Shown: positions 1 to 7,501, numbered from the stretch's first letter. The stretch: 14,041 bases of DNA from JBBQXY01 sp051004815 (GCA_051004815.1 JBPCJY010000070.1:1-14041); one strand, 5' to 3'. Program-made: numbers and translations. Notes: a model not told the origin generated them from the sequence alone.

Positions 1-24
1 ATAACCAAAACGGGTCGCCGAACG

Positions 25-32
25 TATATAAT
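25..32 (+). promoter_or_regulatory. Possible -10 element of the kinase gene
   Basis: The sequence TATATAAT lies about 50 bases before the kinase start codon and resembles a -10 hexamer (TATAAT at 27-32). No convincing -35 hexamer can be read in the few bases left upstream before the window edge, so this is only a suggestion. Confidence 0.25.
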
Positions 33-82
33 AACAGTGGGTATCCCTCCCTCCATGGGGAAGTTGGAAAGGCTGATCTTGC

Positions 83-1792
83 ATGTCAATGACCAGGGGC
101 CAACAACTTATAGGGAAAGAAATAGGCTCGTGCTTGCTCGAAAAAATGCTGGGATATGGTGGCTCAAGTGCCGTATTCCTGGCACAACAGCGCGGGGTCG
201 AGCAAAAAGTAGCCATTAAAGTCTTTCTGCCACGCTCTACAATGAATTTGCAGATGCGGAAAGATTTCTATACTCGTTTCCTGCGCGAGGCGGAGGCCGT
301 CAGCAATTTAGACCATGCCAATATTCTGCCGATCCATTCCTATGGTGAGCAGGACGGTTTACCCTATATCATCATGCCTTACATGCCAGGTGGCACGCTG
401 CGCGAGTACATCAGGTCCCATGGCTGTCTCTCCCTCACGGAGGCACAATGGTTTCTGGAACAGATGGCTGCCGCACTCGATTATGCACACGAGCATGGCT
501 GCGTCCATTGCGACGTAAAACCCGCCAATATCTTGCTCGATGGTGCTGGCAATGTGCAACTCTCGGACTTTGGCATCGTTCATATGATGCCAGCAGAGGC
601 CGATCCCGCTCACCCACAACAACCGGCCGCCAAAGTGTCGGGCGTACTCCTGGGTACCCCCGACTATATCTCGCCCGAACAGGCCATGGGGAAGCCATTG
701 GATGGCCGCTCGGATATCTATTCGCTGGGGATCACGCTCTTTTTTCTGCTCGCGGGTCGCCCTCCTTTCAGGGCCGATTCAACAATAGCCATGGCTCTCT
801 TGCACGTCCACGAACCGCCACCTTCACTCAGTTCGCTACGCCCCGCTATCTCGCCAACCATTGATCACGTCATTCAAAAAACCCTTGCCAAGCAGCCCGA
901 AGCACGCTATCAAACAGCCGGGGCATTGAGTGCCGCCTTTAGCGAAGCCATTGCCGATGATGGCGTAGCGCACGTGAACGGCCAACAGCAGATGTTTCCT
1001 GCCCTGCAAAACGGAAAAGCTCCACACGAGGCCAACAGCAATACCAAACGAACACTATTGAATAATCAACCAATAGCATACGTCAAACCCGCCTCCCGGA
1101 GGCGTGTCAATTTCCCGCGTGTCTTTATAGCTATCGGAGCGTTGCTAATTGTCGCGATGGGAGCCGCTTTACTGGGAGGGATACTCACCACACGCTTCGC
1201 CGGCAACACTTCCACTATACATCCGAAGGTAGCAGCCAATACCCTGGTGGACGACCTCTCCAATAGTGATGGTTGGCCCACCGGAGGAGCGTTTTTCTTC
1301 GCGAACAACCAGTATCACATCCAAAACAAGTTGGCGAACAATGTCGTCCTGGCCCTCAATACCAAATTAACCTTTGCCAACTTCCATTTGTCTGTGACTA
1401 TGGCTGAGTTGAATGGCACAGAAGATGACGGGGACTACTACGGTATAGCCTTCCGCGGCACCCTTGATCAATCACATTATTACCTGTTTGAAGTTTCGTC
1501 ATGGGATGGCGGTCAGTACCAATGCTGGCGCTATGATAGCAATGGTAAATGGAAGTCTCTATTAAGTGGGCGGACGCCGATAAACTTGAATACACAGAGC
1601 AAAACGAATACCATTACAGTTGAGGTCAGGGGCAACACCTTCCATTTCTGGATCAATAACGTACCCATTAGCAAAACTCTCACCGACAGCCAAAGCGGTA
1701 CATCCCTCTCCTCTGGCAACATTGGCTTCTCTGTCGAAGAGAAAGGCACCGAAGTCGCCTTCTCCCACCTGAATATTAAAGCCCTCCCATAA
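83..1792 (+). CDS. Transmembrane Ser/Thr protein kinase with extracellular concanavalin-like domain
   Basis: This is a 569-residue bacterial Hanks-type (PknB-like) kinase. The Gly-rich loop GYGGSSAVF is at 24-32, the ATP-anchoring Lys at 46 (VAIK), the probable helix-C Glu at 69, the catalytic loop HCDVKPAN at 142-149, DFG at 162-164, and GTPDYISPE at 191-199. The catalytic motif is HCD rather than HRD, so this is a 'non-RD' kinase; D144, K146 and N149 are intact. A hydrophilic linker (about 291-340) leads to one membrane segment (about 347-368). The outer part, about 388-567, begins LVDDLSNSDGW and reads as a LamG/DUF1080-like beta-sandwich, a plausible ligand or glycan sensor. A purine-rich RBS (GGAAAGG, 66-72) precedes the ATG at 83; codon 3 is a second possible ATG. 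It phosphorylates Ser/Thr of unknown targets. The next gene is convergent and unrelated, so it is probably monocistronic. Confidence 0.93.
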   Translation: MSMTRGQQLIGKEIGSCLLEKMLGYGGSSAVFLAQQRGVEQKVAIKVFLPRSTMNLQMRKDFYTRFLREAEAVSNLDHANILPIHSYGEQDGLPYIIMPYMPGGTLREYIRSHGCLSLTEAQWFLEQMAAALDYAHEHGCVHCDVKPANILLDGAGNVQLSDFGIVHMMPAEADPAHPQQPAAKVSGVLLGTPDYISPEQAMGKPLDGRSDIYSLGITLFFLLAGRPPFRADSTIAMALLHVHEPPPSLSSLRPAISPTIDHVIQKTLAKQPEARYQTAGALSAAFSEAIADDGVAHVNGQQQMFPALQNGKAPHEANSNTKRTLLNNQPIAYVKPASRRRVNFPRVFIAIGALLIVAMGAALLGGILTTRFAGNTSTIHPKVAANTLVDDLSNSDGWPTGGAFFFANNQYHIQNKLANNVVLALNTKLTFANFHLSVTMAELNGTEDDGDYYGIAFRGTLDQSHYYLFEVSSWDGGQYQCWRYDSNGKWKSLLSGRTPINLNTQSKTNTITVEVRGNTFHFWINNVPISKTLTDSQSGTSLSSGNIGFSVEEKGTEVAFSHLNIKALP

Positions 1793-1822
1793 CGTTGCCA
1801 ACCGTCGCTAATGTACCCGTAG

Positions 1823-1840
1823 GGCGCGATTGATCGCGCC
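1823..1840. repeat. Small palindrome GGCGCGAT/ATCGCGCC
   Basis: Two perfect 8-base arms (1823-1830 and 1833-1840) separated by TG lie about 30 bases after the kinase stop. This resembles the short GC palindromes scattered in intergenic DNA of such genomes. As RNA it would fold as a 7-bp stem with a TTGA loop. Confidence 0.6.
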
Positions 1841-1875
1841 TCATAGCCATGAAGTTAAACGGTGCTGCGCGTTTT

Positions 1876-1912
1876 CCAGGGCGGTCGCACGGGCCGCCCT
1901 GGTAGGTTTTTT
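1876..1912 (+). terminator. Rho-independent terminator of the kinase gene
   Basis: The arms CCAGGGCGG (1876-1884) and CCGCCCTGG (1894-1902) form a perfect 9-bp GC-rich stem with a 9-base loop. TAGG and six T follow (1907-1912). The T-run is only on the + side, so it would stop kinase transcription and not that of the converging acetyltransferase gene. The same stem sequence recurs at 2012-2029, so it also belongs to a repeat family. Confidence 0.7.
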
Positions 1913-1933
1913 GTACCACCCAGTTTCAGAACC

Positions 1934-1999
1934 TGTCATTCTGAGCGTAGCGAAGAATCTGTTGTGGCACGGAGATTCTTCGCTACGCTCAGAATGACA
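1934..1999. repeat. Palindromic intergenic repeat (TGTCATTCTGAG family), copy 1
   Basis: Two perfectly complementary 27-base arms (1934-1960 and 1973-1999) flank a 12-base loop. The arms begin TGTCATTCTGAGCGTAGCGA and include GAAGAATCT. When translated, this family gives the artefactual peptides 'HSERSEES' and 'FFATLRMT', widespread in intergenic DNA of Chloroflexota and some other phyla. Related copies lie at 8433-8549 and 8890-9130. Confidence 0.9.
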
Positions 2000-2011
2000 A
2001 AGCTGCGGTTT

Positions 2012-2029
2012 CCAGGGCGGTCGCCCTGG
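2012..2029. repeat. Small palindrome CCAGGGCG/CGCCCTGG
   Basis: Perfect 8-base arms (2012-2019 and 2022-2029) around GT, 20 bases beyond the acetyltransferase stop. It repeats the stem of the terminator at 1876-1902. No T-run follows on either strand, so it is called a repeat rather than a terminator. Confidence 0.6.
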
Positions 2030-2049
2030 TAGGGGAAATAGCCGCGCAG

Positions 2050-3414
2050 TTACCCCAGAGGCAACACCCACGAAGGGCTAGCGGGAAAAAGCGCATTCAG
2101 CAACGGCACCACCTCATCATTCGCCCAGACATCCGGGAAGGCAAAGCGCAGTTCGTCCAGGCTGCGATGTCCAAAAAGCAACTGTAGAAAGACCAACGGC
2201 GGGAAACCCGCGTTTTCCGGCGAATCCCAACTTGGGCTTTGCCAGTCCTCTATGATTGTGATTTTTCCTTGCTCGATAGCCAGGTGCAAGCCGCCACGGT
2301 AGAAATTGAGCTTCAACGCCCCGCTATAGCCGACCAATGCCGAGCTTGCCAAACGTTGCTCAAGCACAGGCGCAATATAACGCAGAAATGCTGGCAAGTT
2401 GGGGACACGCACATACCAGGCATATGGCAACCCTTGCTCGATAGCCAATGTCTTGCCCAGCACGGCATAGACGGGATGTTTACGTCCCAGCGCGAAGGTA
2501 ATGGATTTCAACGCCTGTGCATGGGCCGATGACGGCATCGTTGCGCCGCGCTGCACGAGTTCACGCAAAAGCGATGGCAGCAATGTTTGCAGATTGACGC
2601 CGGGAGCCGTCCCAAGGTCCAGCACAGGGAAGGTGGTACGCCAACGAACATTGTTCGTGCTCACATAGCCGCTTGGCTTCCCCGCACTATCGACGATAAC
2701 GATGATACGCCAGTGTCCATCGGCCTGGGTCGTTGGCATCGTTCGCACCTGGTACTGCCACCATTGTTCATCAAACGGTGTCGAAAGCGGATAGATGGCC
2801 AGTTGACGCTCGTACCATGTCCGCAGCAAAGGCATATCTTCCATCGTCGCGTCACGAAACGTCCATGGCTCAGGCTTACCCTCCACGGCTGGTGGAACCA
2901 GGGCCAGCGGTACTGATCGATTGGCGTCCAGGTCGAGGGCATATTCATAGCCAAACTGGCGATAGAAGTACGGAATACCCGTGATGGCCTGCACCATATG
3001 CCCCTCCGCTTCGCTGCGGGCATGAATCAGCGCAAACAGCGCACGCACCAGACCACGATTGCGATATTCAATGTCGGTCGCCACGATCTCCGGTCGTCCT
3101 ATGGTAAAGGGAAGTCCTGCATATGACCATGATTGTCGCCATAGGCAAGTAGAGGCTACCAGGGGATGTTCACGTCGGCGCGTATCCTCCACTACCGCGA
3201 CATCACCCGCTCCCGTTACCGGGAACTTCCCATGCATAATCTCTTGCATCATATTTGCCAGGTGTACGTTCGCCGGAGCAGCGGCTCCCCAACGAAAAAC
3301 GGTACTTGTCAGGTAGATGATCTCTTCAGCGTCCCGCTCGGTAGACCAGCGCAACACCAACCCATTGCCGAGGTCGCGCTTATACCGTTTGTCCGCACCT
3401 TCTAACGCGTGCAT
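2050..3414 (-). CDS. Eis-like GNAT family N-acetyltransferase
   Basis: This 454-residue protein has the length and layout of the Eis family: an N-terminal acetyl-CoA-dependent GNAT domain, a second GNAT-like half, and a C-terminal SCP2-like domain. The acetyl-CoA binding signature is VATDIEYRNRGLVRALF at 111-127, with the R/Q-x-x-G-x-x motif as RNRGLV. GIPYFYRQFGYEYA at 147-160 is the typical 'YrrfGYe' closing segment. The C-terminal third (about 360-454) contains the hydrophobic beta pattern ALKLNFYRGGLHLAIEQG expected of the SCP2-like fold. Known Eis relatives acetylate amines of aminoglycosides or protein lysines; the substrate here cannot be told. The RBS AAGGAG (3424-3429 on the complementary strand) is 9 bases from the ATG. 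The gene stands alone, convergent with the kinase and divergent from the capsid island. Confidence 0.88.
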   Translation of the reverse strand: MHALEGADKRYKRDLGNGLVLRWSTERDAEEIIYLTSTVFRWGAAAPANVHLANMMQEIMHGKFPVTGAGDVAVVEDTRRREHPLVASTCLWRQSWSYAGLPFTIGRPEIVATDIEYRNRGLVRALFALIHARSEAEGHMVQAITGIPYFYRQFGYEYALDLDANRSVPLALVPPAVEGKPEPWTFRDATMEDMPLLRTWYERQLAIYPLSTPFDEQWWQYQVRTMPTTQADGHWRIIVIVDSAGKPSGYVSTNNVRWRTTFPVLDLGTAPGVNLQTLLPSLLRELVQRGATMPSSAHAQALKSITFALGRKHPVYAVLGKTLAIEQGLPYAWYVRVPNLPAFLRYIAPVLEQRLASSALVGYSGALKLNFYRGGLHLAIEQGKITIIEDWQSPSWDSPENAGFPPLVFLQLLFGHRSLDELRFAFPDVWANDEVVPLLNALFPASPSWVLPLG

Positions 3415-3467
3415 AACTCGTAACTCCTTATTCCATGGGTCTGCTTATTTTGCCAAAGCAAATCCCA

Positions 3468-3496
3468 ATTGTGATAGTAAGAATGTATTTTGTCAA
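3468..3496 (-). promoter_or_regulatory. Promoter of the acetyltransferase gene
   Basis: On the minus strand a perfect -35 TTGACA (3496-3491) is followed after 17 bases by CACAAT (3473-3468), a fair -10. The inferred transcript start is about 50 bases before the start codon. It is back to back with the + strand promoter at 3528-3556. Confidence 0.55.
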
Positions 3497-3527
3497 GGAT
3501 TTTTTTAACATGGCGGAATACACACCC

Positions 3528-3556
3528 TTGACTTTTACCAAGCGACCTGTTATACT
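3528..3556 (+). promoter_or_regulatory. Strong sigma-70-type promoter of the capsid island
   Basis: TTGACT (3528-3533), a 17-base spacer and TATACT (3551-3556) with TG one base upstream (3548-3549) give a near-consensus extended -10 promoter. The start would fall near 3563, leaving a leader of about 135 bases before the first structural gene. Confidence 0.75.
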
Positions 3557-3587
3557 TGCTAACAAGCAAGCAAGCAAACGAGCAAGC
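3555..3587. promoter_or_regulatory. Inverted repeat and AAGC iterations at the promoter: candidate operator
   Basis: CTTGCT (3555-3560), AACA and AGCAAG (3565-3570) form a perfect 6-base inverted repeat that overlaps the last bases of the -10 element and the predicted start site. AGCAAG-type half-sites then repeat up to 3587 (three CAAG units and a GAGCAAGC). The position is suited to a repressor site. No repressor gene is in the window, and the binding protein is unknown. Confidence 0.4.
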
Positions 3588-3698
3588 TATGACAGCAAAA
3601 CCTTCCATCTCCTATCGTCACCTCATTCCACCCCACCTTCTTCGCCTGTAGTCCGTACATCCGCCTCTCACAACACCCCATGAGGAGCAACCACACCT

Positions 3699-4454
3699 AT
3701 GCAGAACCCCTTTAGCGCAGACCAATACCCTGATCTCTCGCTGGCGATGACACCCTCGTTGCCCGACATGGCGAGTGGCGAGTCCCTGACGCACATGCCC
3801 GTGCCATTGCCCGATATCCCACGCGCACAACCCGTGTTGCAATGCAGTGATCCCGGCATGGAACTCAATCAGATGGGCATCGTTGGCAACGTCCCGTACT
3901 ATGATCTCATGCTAGCCTCTACGCCCGATCTCGCCTACGAACAGTACCCGCAAGCGATCGGCCCAACCTTTACCGCGCCCTCACTCACCCAACCCACCAA
4001 CCGCCCCTACGACCTGCAAGCACCTGGTATCGACCACATTCCAGAAATGGAACCCGATCCCTACACCGGCGGCTTGCTACAATTCGATCAGCCGATGGGC
4101 TTGTCTATCACGGCTGCCTCCCAGAACCCATCAGGGAGGGCTTCCTCGGTCATTTCGCCTGATCTCGCGGAGTATGACCGCCCGGATAACCTGGTGATGC
4201 CCTCGCCTATGATGGTTGACCCCTCGCTACCCAATCTCCAGTCCCCCCAACTGGAACAGGAAATCCATATGCAAGATCGTCCTGGCGAGATGATGGATAG
4301 CAATGGCGACGCGCCCGGTCTTGGCCCCGATGGTGACAACGACGATGACGATAAGCCCATGCCGCCCTATAATGTGGAGTACCAGACGCCTGGCCTTTCT
4401 CATCGAGAGCGTAAGCAGGACATGCTCTACCGTGGTCTCAAAGGTGAATTATGA
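3699..4454 (+). CDS. Acidic, Pro/Met-rich hypothetical protein upstream of the capsid gene
   Basis: I do not recognise this 251-residue protein. It is rich in Pro, Asp, Met and Gln, has no obvious folded core, signal or membrane segment, and carries an acidic stretch GDNDDDDKP near 216-224. A more ordinary, basic tail (residues about 226-251) ends LSHRERKQDMLYRGLKGEL. It starts at an ATG with GAGGAG 11 bases upstream (3682-3687). Its TGA overlaps the ATG of the protease-capsid gene as ATGA, so translation is probably coupled. A disordered acidic protein directly before the prohead protease could act in head assembly, for example as a scaffold, chaperone or portal-interacting factor. This is inference from position only. 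Confidence 0.75.
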   Translation: MQNPFSADQYPDLSLAMTPSLPDMASGESLTHMPVPLPDIPRAQPVLQCSDPGMELNQMGIVGNVPYYDLMLASTPDLAYEQYPQAIGPTFTAPSLTQPTNRPYDLQAPGIDHIPEMEPDPYTGGLLQFDQPMGLSITAASQNPSGRASSVISPDLAEYDRPDNLVMPSPMMVDPSLPNLQSPQLEQEIHMQDRPGEMMDSNGDAPGLGPDGDNDDDDKPMPPYNVEYQTPGLSHRERKQDMLYRGLKGEL

Positions 4455-6523
4455 AGCCCTTTCAGATAGCGAAACTAGAGCAAGAGCAACTGATCGCTCT
4501 GGAAGGTCACATCTTAGAGGGGCAGACACTCGACAAGCAAGGCCATGATGTGCGTGTCACGGTGATCCAGGGAGGACAATCCAAGAATGGCTTCTCGTAT
4601 GACACAGCTGCTTTACAACGTCTCGCGCTGATGCTTGAGGGTGTGCAAGCCTATGCAGACCATGACACGAGTGCGCCTGTGCGCAGTGTGCGCGATATGG
4701 TGGGCTTTTATACCAACGCCGCCTACGTTGCCCCTGCCAATGGGTCAACCATTGGTCGCGTCGATGCCACGCTGCACATCCTGGAAGCGGCCTCCTGGCT
4801 GTGGTCGATCATCTACGAATCCGTGAGCATCGGCAAGCCTGACCTGGTGGGCCTGTCGGTGGACATCTTTGGTACCTGGTCGCAGGATGTTGGTAGTTCA
4901 GCTAAGCACGTCACCGGTGTTCGCCAGATCAATTCCTGTGACATTGTCACGCGCCCCAGTGCTGGAGGTGCTTTCCAGCGCATCATCCATTCCCATTCAG
5001 AACAACAAGGAGACCCTACCTCAATGGATCCAATCATGCTTACACCTCCAACGATGCCGTCTGGCACACCCCTGACTCTGTCCCCCGCAACCAATCCAGA
5101 ACCTGAGCCAACCCCTCCTGGCGGCTCGTCGTCGCAACGCATCGCTGAACAGCAGGACAGTCAAGTTCAAACACTGTTGCAGCAACTGCAACAGGAACGC
5201 GCTCAACTCGCCCTGGAACGTCGCCTCTTAGAGAGCGTGCTACCGCAAGCGGTGACCACGCCCATTCGCGAACGCTATAGCGGTCGTATCTTCGAGATGG
5301 CCGATCTGGAACGCGACCTCGTGGCTTCTCAGCAGATGATGGCCGCACTCGCCTCACAAGGCATTATTCGCGACAATGGCTACGAACGCCCGGAGATTGG
5401 CTCCCAAATCACGGAAGCCGAGAAAGTGCAAGCGGCCTTTGACCTGATGTTCGAGGACGACAAGATGAAGATGCTCAGCGATAGCGAACGTACCCGCTTC
5501 GCCGGAGTGCGTGCCTTCACCAGCATCAGAGAAGCCTATGCTCGTGCAACGGGTGATCCCTCAGTCTCCGGTTCGGGCGCAATGAACCTCGGCACAATCC
5601 GCGTTAGCGAACATGCGCCCGTCGGGCGTATCACTGAAGCTGACACCACCACAGCTTCATTCTCGTACTTGCTGGGTACATCCATGAACAAACGCTTGCT
5701 CAAAGACTACCAGGCATGGCCAGCTGAATGGGTCAGGTTTTGCACAATCGTTCCCATAAAAGATTTCAAGCAGCAAACTCGTGTCCGTCTCGGTGCCTTC
5801 GGCTCACTCTCAACGGTGGCTGAGGACACCGCCTACTCGACGATCTCGCTCTCTGACACGGCGGCAACGTATGTGCCAACCAAACGTGGCAACCTGGTCA
5901 CGGTATCCAGGGAAACCATTGTCAACGACGATTTGTTCGCCATTAAGCAAATCCCCACCAAGCTAGCGGTCGCGGCTGCCTATACCCTCGCTGAATTTGT
6001 GTATGCTTTCTTGAGTACCAACCCCAACATCTTTGATGGCTCCGCGCTGTTCACCAGTGGTGCTCCGCACAGTAACCTGGCATCCAATGCGCTTTCAAGT
6101 GCAGCCATGCAAACGGGTGTCACGGCCATGCGCGAGCAAACGAACTTCGCCGGTAAGCGCATCGGGCTGCGCCCCAAGTACCTCATCGTCCCACCAGAGT
6201 TGGAATTCACGGCAATGGTCGTCACCAAGTCGGCGGGTATCCCTGGAAGCGCGAATAACGACATTAACCCCATGCTGGGCTATGTCACCCCCATTGTCTC
6301 GCCCCAGCTATCGAGCGCAACGCAATGGTACTTCGCCGCCGATCCCAACGTGGTGGATACCATCGAAGTGGGCTTTGTCGGTGGGCAAGTCAATCCCGCC
6401 TTGTTCATTCAGGACCAGCCACTGTTTGGACTGAATTTCACGCAAGATTCCATCAGCTATAAGGTGCGTCACGAATATGGGGCAGCGGTTGTGGACTATA
6501 GGGGGTTATACAGAGGCATCTGA
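4451..6523 (+). CDS. Prohead protease / major capsid protein fusion
   Basis: This 690-residue protein joins two virion functions. Residues about 15-185 look like a phage prohead maturation protease: VQAYADHD places a candidate catalytic His at 71, LVGLSVDI a candidate nucleophile Ser at 136, and SCDIVTRPSAGG a candidate Asp at 164. A Pro-rich linker (about 196-226) and a Gln/Glu/Leu-rich coiled coil (about 230-262) could be the scaffold (delta) segment. Residues about 375-690 read as a Mu gpT/HK97-fold major capsid protein, with GNLVTVSRETIVNDD at 480-494 and IGLRPKYLIVPPELE at 571-585. In fused forms the protease is expected to cut itself and the scaffold away from the shell subunit during head maturation. 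Start and stop are clear and the reading frame is unbroken. Confidence 0.88.
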   Translation: MKPFQIAKLEQEQLIALEGHILEGQTLDKQGHDVRVTVIQGGQSKNGFSYDTAALQRLALMLEGVQAYADHDTSAPVRSVRDMVGFYTNAAYVAPANGSTIGRVDATLHILEAASWLWSIIYESVSIGKPDLVGLSVDIFGTWSQDVGSSAKHVTGVRQINSCDIVTRPSAGGAFQRIIHSHSEQQGDPTSMDPIMLTPPTMPSGTPLTLSPATNPEPEPTPPGGSSSQRIAEQQDSQVQTLLQQLQQERAQLALERRLLESVLPQAVTTPIRERYSGRIFEMADLERDLVASQQMMAALASQGIIRDNGYERPEIGSQITEAEKVQAAFDLMFEDDKMKMLSDSERTRFAGVRAFTSIREAYARATGDPSVSGSGAMNLGTIRVSEHAPVGRITEADTTTASFSYLLGTSMNKRLLKDYQAWPAEWVRFCTIVPIKDFKQQTRVRLGAFGSLSTVAEDTAYSTISLSDTAATYVPTKRGNLVTVSRETIVNDDLFAIKQIPTKLAVAAAYTLAEFVYAFLSTNPNIFDGSALFTSGAPHSNLASNALSSAAMQTGVTAMREQTNFAGKRIGLRPKYLIVPPELEFTAMVVTKSAGIPGSANNDINPMLGYVTPIVSPQLSSATQWYFAADPNVVDTIEVGFVGGQVNPALFIQDQPLFGLNFTQDSISYKVRHEYGAAVVDYRGLYRGI

Positions 6524-6536
6524 GCACGAGTAGTAC

Positions 6537-6560
6537 CCAACCTCCTACGAAAGAGGTTGG
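6537..6560. terminator. Hairpin between capsid and HNH genes
   Basis: CCAACCTC (6537-6544) and GAGGTTGG (6553-6560) form a perfect 8-bp stem with an 8-base loop, lying between the capsid stop and the end of the converging HNH gene. No T-run follows on either strand, so it may be a weak bidirectional terminator or an mRNA-stabilising stem. Confidence 0.45.
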
Positions 6561-6578
6561 CAGCACAAGAGGGATTCA

Positions 6579-7415
6579 TTACTGATGAGGACAGACACCG
6601 TAGTGTTGCTTCGCAATATTGCAGTTAAAGCACAACAAAGCAAACCTGCCATCTTGCGGGAAACCTTGCTTGTGCAGCCAGGCGTAGAGGTTAGCACCTC
6701 CATGTCCGATTTCACGGCGATGCTCTGCCCCATCATTATGCACATGATCTATGGTCAGAACTTCTGGTCTATCCTCACCGCAGCAAGAGCACACGCCCTG
6801 ATAGGCGTCGATGATTTCTTGACGAAGTTTGGTATACCAGTGTCGATGGTAAGTTTTCTCACTACCCTTGAGGCTTACATACTTACGCCAATTACAATTC
6901 GCACAAAGCAGTTGAAAGCCCTCTTGAGGAAAGTTATTCTTTCTCAACCACTGATAGAAACGTCGCCCATTGCCAGTATTCTGACGATGCTCCGCGCCAT
7001 CATTATTCATATGGTCTACAGAAAGAAATGCAGGGTGAGACTCGCCACACACGATACAAGCACCGCCATATATGGCAAACACTTCATCACGAAGCTTATC
7101 CATATAACGCTTCGTCGCAGTTCTACCAACGCCGTTTTCCCGACGCAGCAAATTCTGTTGAGAACTACACTGCTCACAAAAGCAACTTTGATGAGAGGTG
7201 AGAACAAGGCACTTCAGACAAAGACCTTGATCTCTTCTACGAACATATGTAGAAGTACGCATAGTGCTCTGGCAAGACTTGCAGTAAAACTGCAAACCGT
7301 CCTTAGAACTCTTCTGCTTCCCAAAGCAGGAAGTCAAAAGCCACTGCTCGCACCTGGGGCAAAACTTCTTAGCAGGAGCGTCAGAAACGTCGTTTTGAGG
7401 TATAATACTATCCAT
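6579..7415 (-). CDS. Double HNH-nuclease-like zinc protein within the capsid island
   Basis: The protein has 278 residues from the chosen ATG (7413-7415), which has GGAGGG six bases upstream. An in-frame ATG at 7464-7466 would add 17 residues but lies in a hairpin and has no RBS. From the chosen start there are two zinc-knuckle pairs (CPRC 19-22 with CKSC 45-48; CLKC 66-69 with CEQC 80-83). Two homologous HNH/ββα-metal-type modules follow: CIVC 120-123, VDH 133-135, NDGAEHR, CANCN 171-175; and CSCC 209-212, IDH 222-224, NDGAEHR, CFNCN 262-266. HNH proteins of this kind are free-standing phage nucleases, sometimes homing enzymes. It is antisense to the structural genes, has its own promoter, and is visibly more A+T-rich than them, suggesting separate acquisition. 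Confidence 0.82.
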   Translation of the reverse strand: MDSIIPQNDVSDAPAKKFCPRCEQWLLTSCFGKQKSSKDGLQFYCKSCQSTMRTSTYVRRRDQGLCLKCLVLTSHQSCFCEQCSSQQNLLRRENGVGRTATKRYMDKLRDEVFAIYGGACIVCGESHPAFLSVDHMNNDGAEHRQNTGNGRRFYQWLRKNNFPQEGFQLLCANCNWRKYVSLKGSEKTYHRHWYTKLRQEIIDAYQGVCSCCGEDRPEVLTIDHVHNDGAEHRREIGHGGANLYAWLHKQGFPQDGRFALLCFNCNIAKQHYGVCPHQ

Positions 7416-7442
7416 GAAACACCCTCCAGGTTTTTCATAGCC

Positions 7443-7472
7443 GTCACGATGGTGTTGTAGCATCATCGTGAC
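7443..7472. promoter_or_regulatory. Inverted repeat in the HNH leader
   Basis: GTCACGATG (7443-7451) and CATCGTGAC (7464-7472) are perfect 9-base arms. Three more positions (two pairs and one G/T) extend the stem to 12 with a six-base loop. It lies between the predicted HNH promoter and start codon, so it could be an operator or a leader hairpin limiting HNH expression. It also covers the alternative upstream start codons. Confidence 0.5.
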
Positions 7473-7492
7473 ACTCCATATTCATTACCTCA

Positions 7493-7501
7493 AGTATACC
7501 A
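7493..7501 (-). promoter_or_regulatory. Extended -10 promoter of the HNH gene
   Basis: Read on the minus strand, TGGTATACT gives TATACT (7498-7493) with the extended TG one base upstream. The -35 region at a 17-base spacing (TTCTGA) is weak, as is usual for extended -10 promoters. The transcript would start about 70 bases before the chosen start codon. Confidence 0.45.

Noticed and set aside
3589..3651. 20-residue leader peptide in the 5' leader of the capsid island
   Set aside because: The ATG has no credible RBS and the peptide shows no attenuator-like codon run. It is kept only as a note.
3435..3683. 82-residue plus-strand frame covering the divergent promoter region
   Set aside because: It would place coding sequence across both strong promoters, and its product shows no domain pattern.
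6585..7460. Plus-strand 291-residue frame opposite the HNH gene, in line with the structural genes
   Set aside because: The sequence is low in recognisable pattern and its strand complement encodes clear duplicated zinc/HNH motifs and has a good RBS. The plus frame is a shadow.
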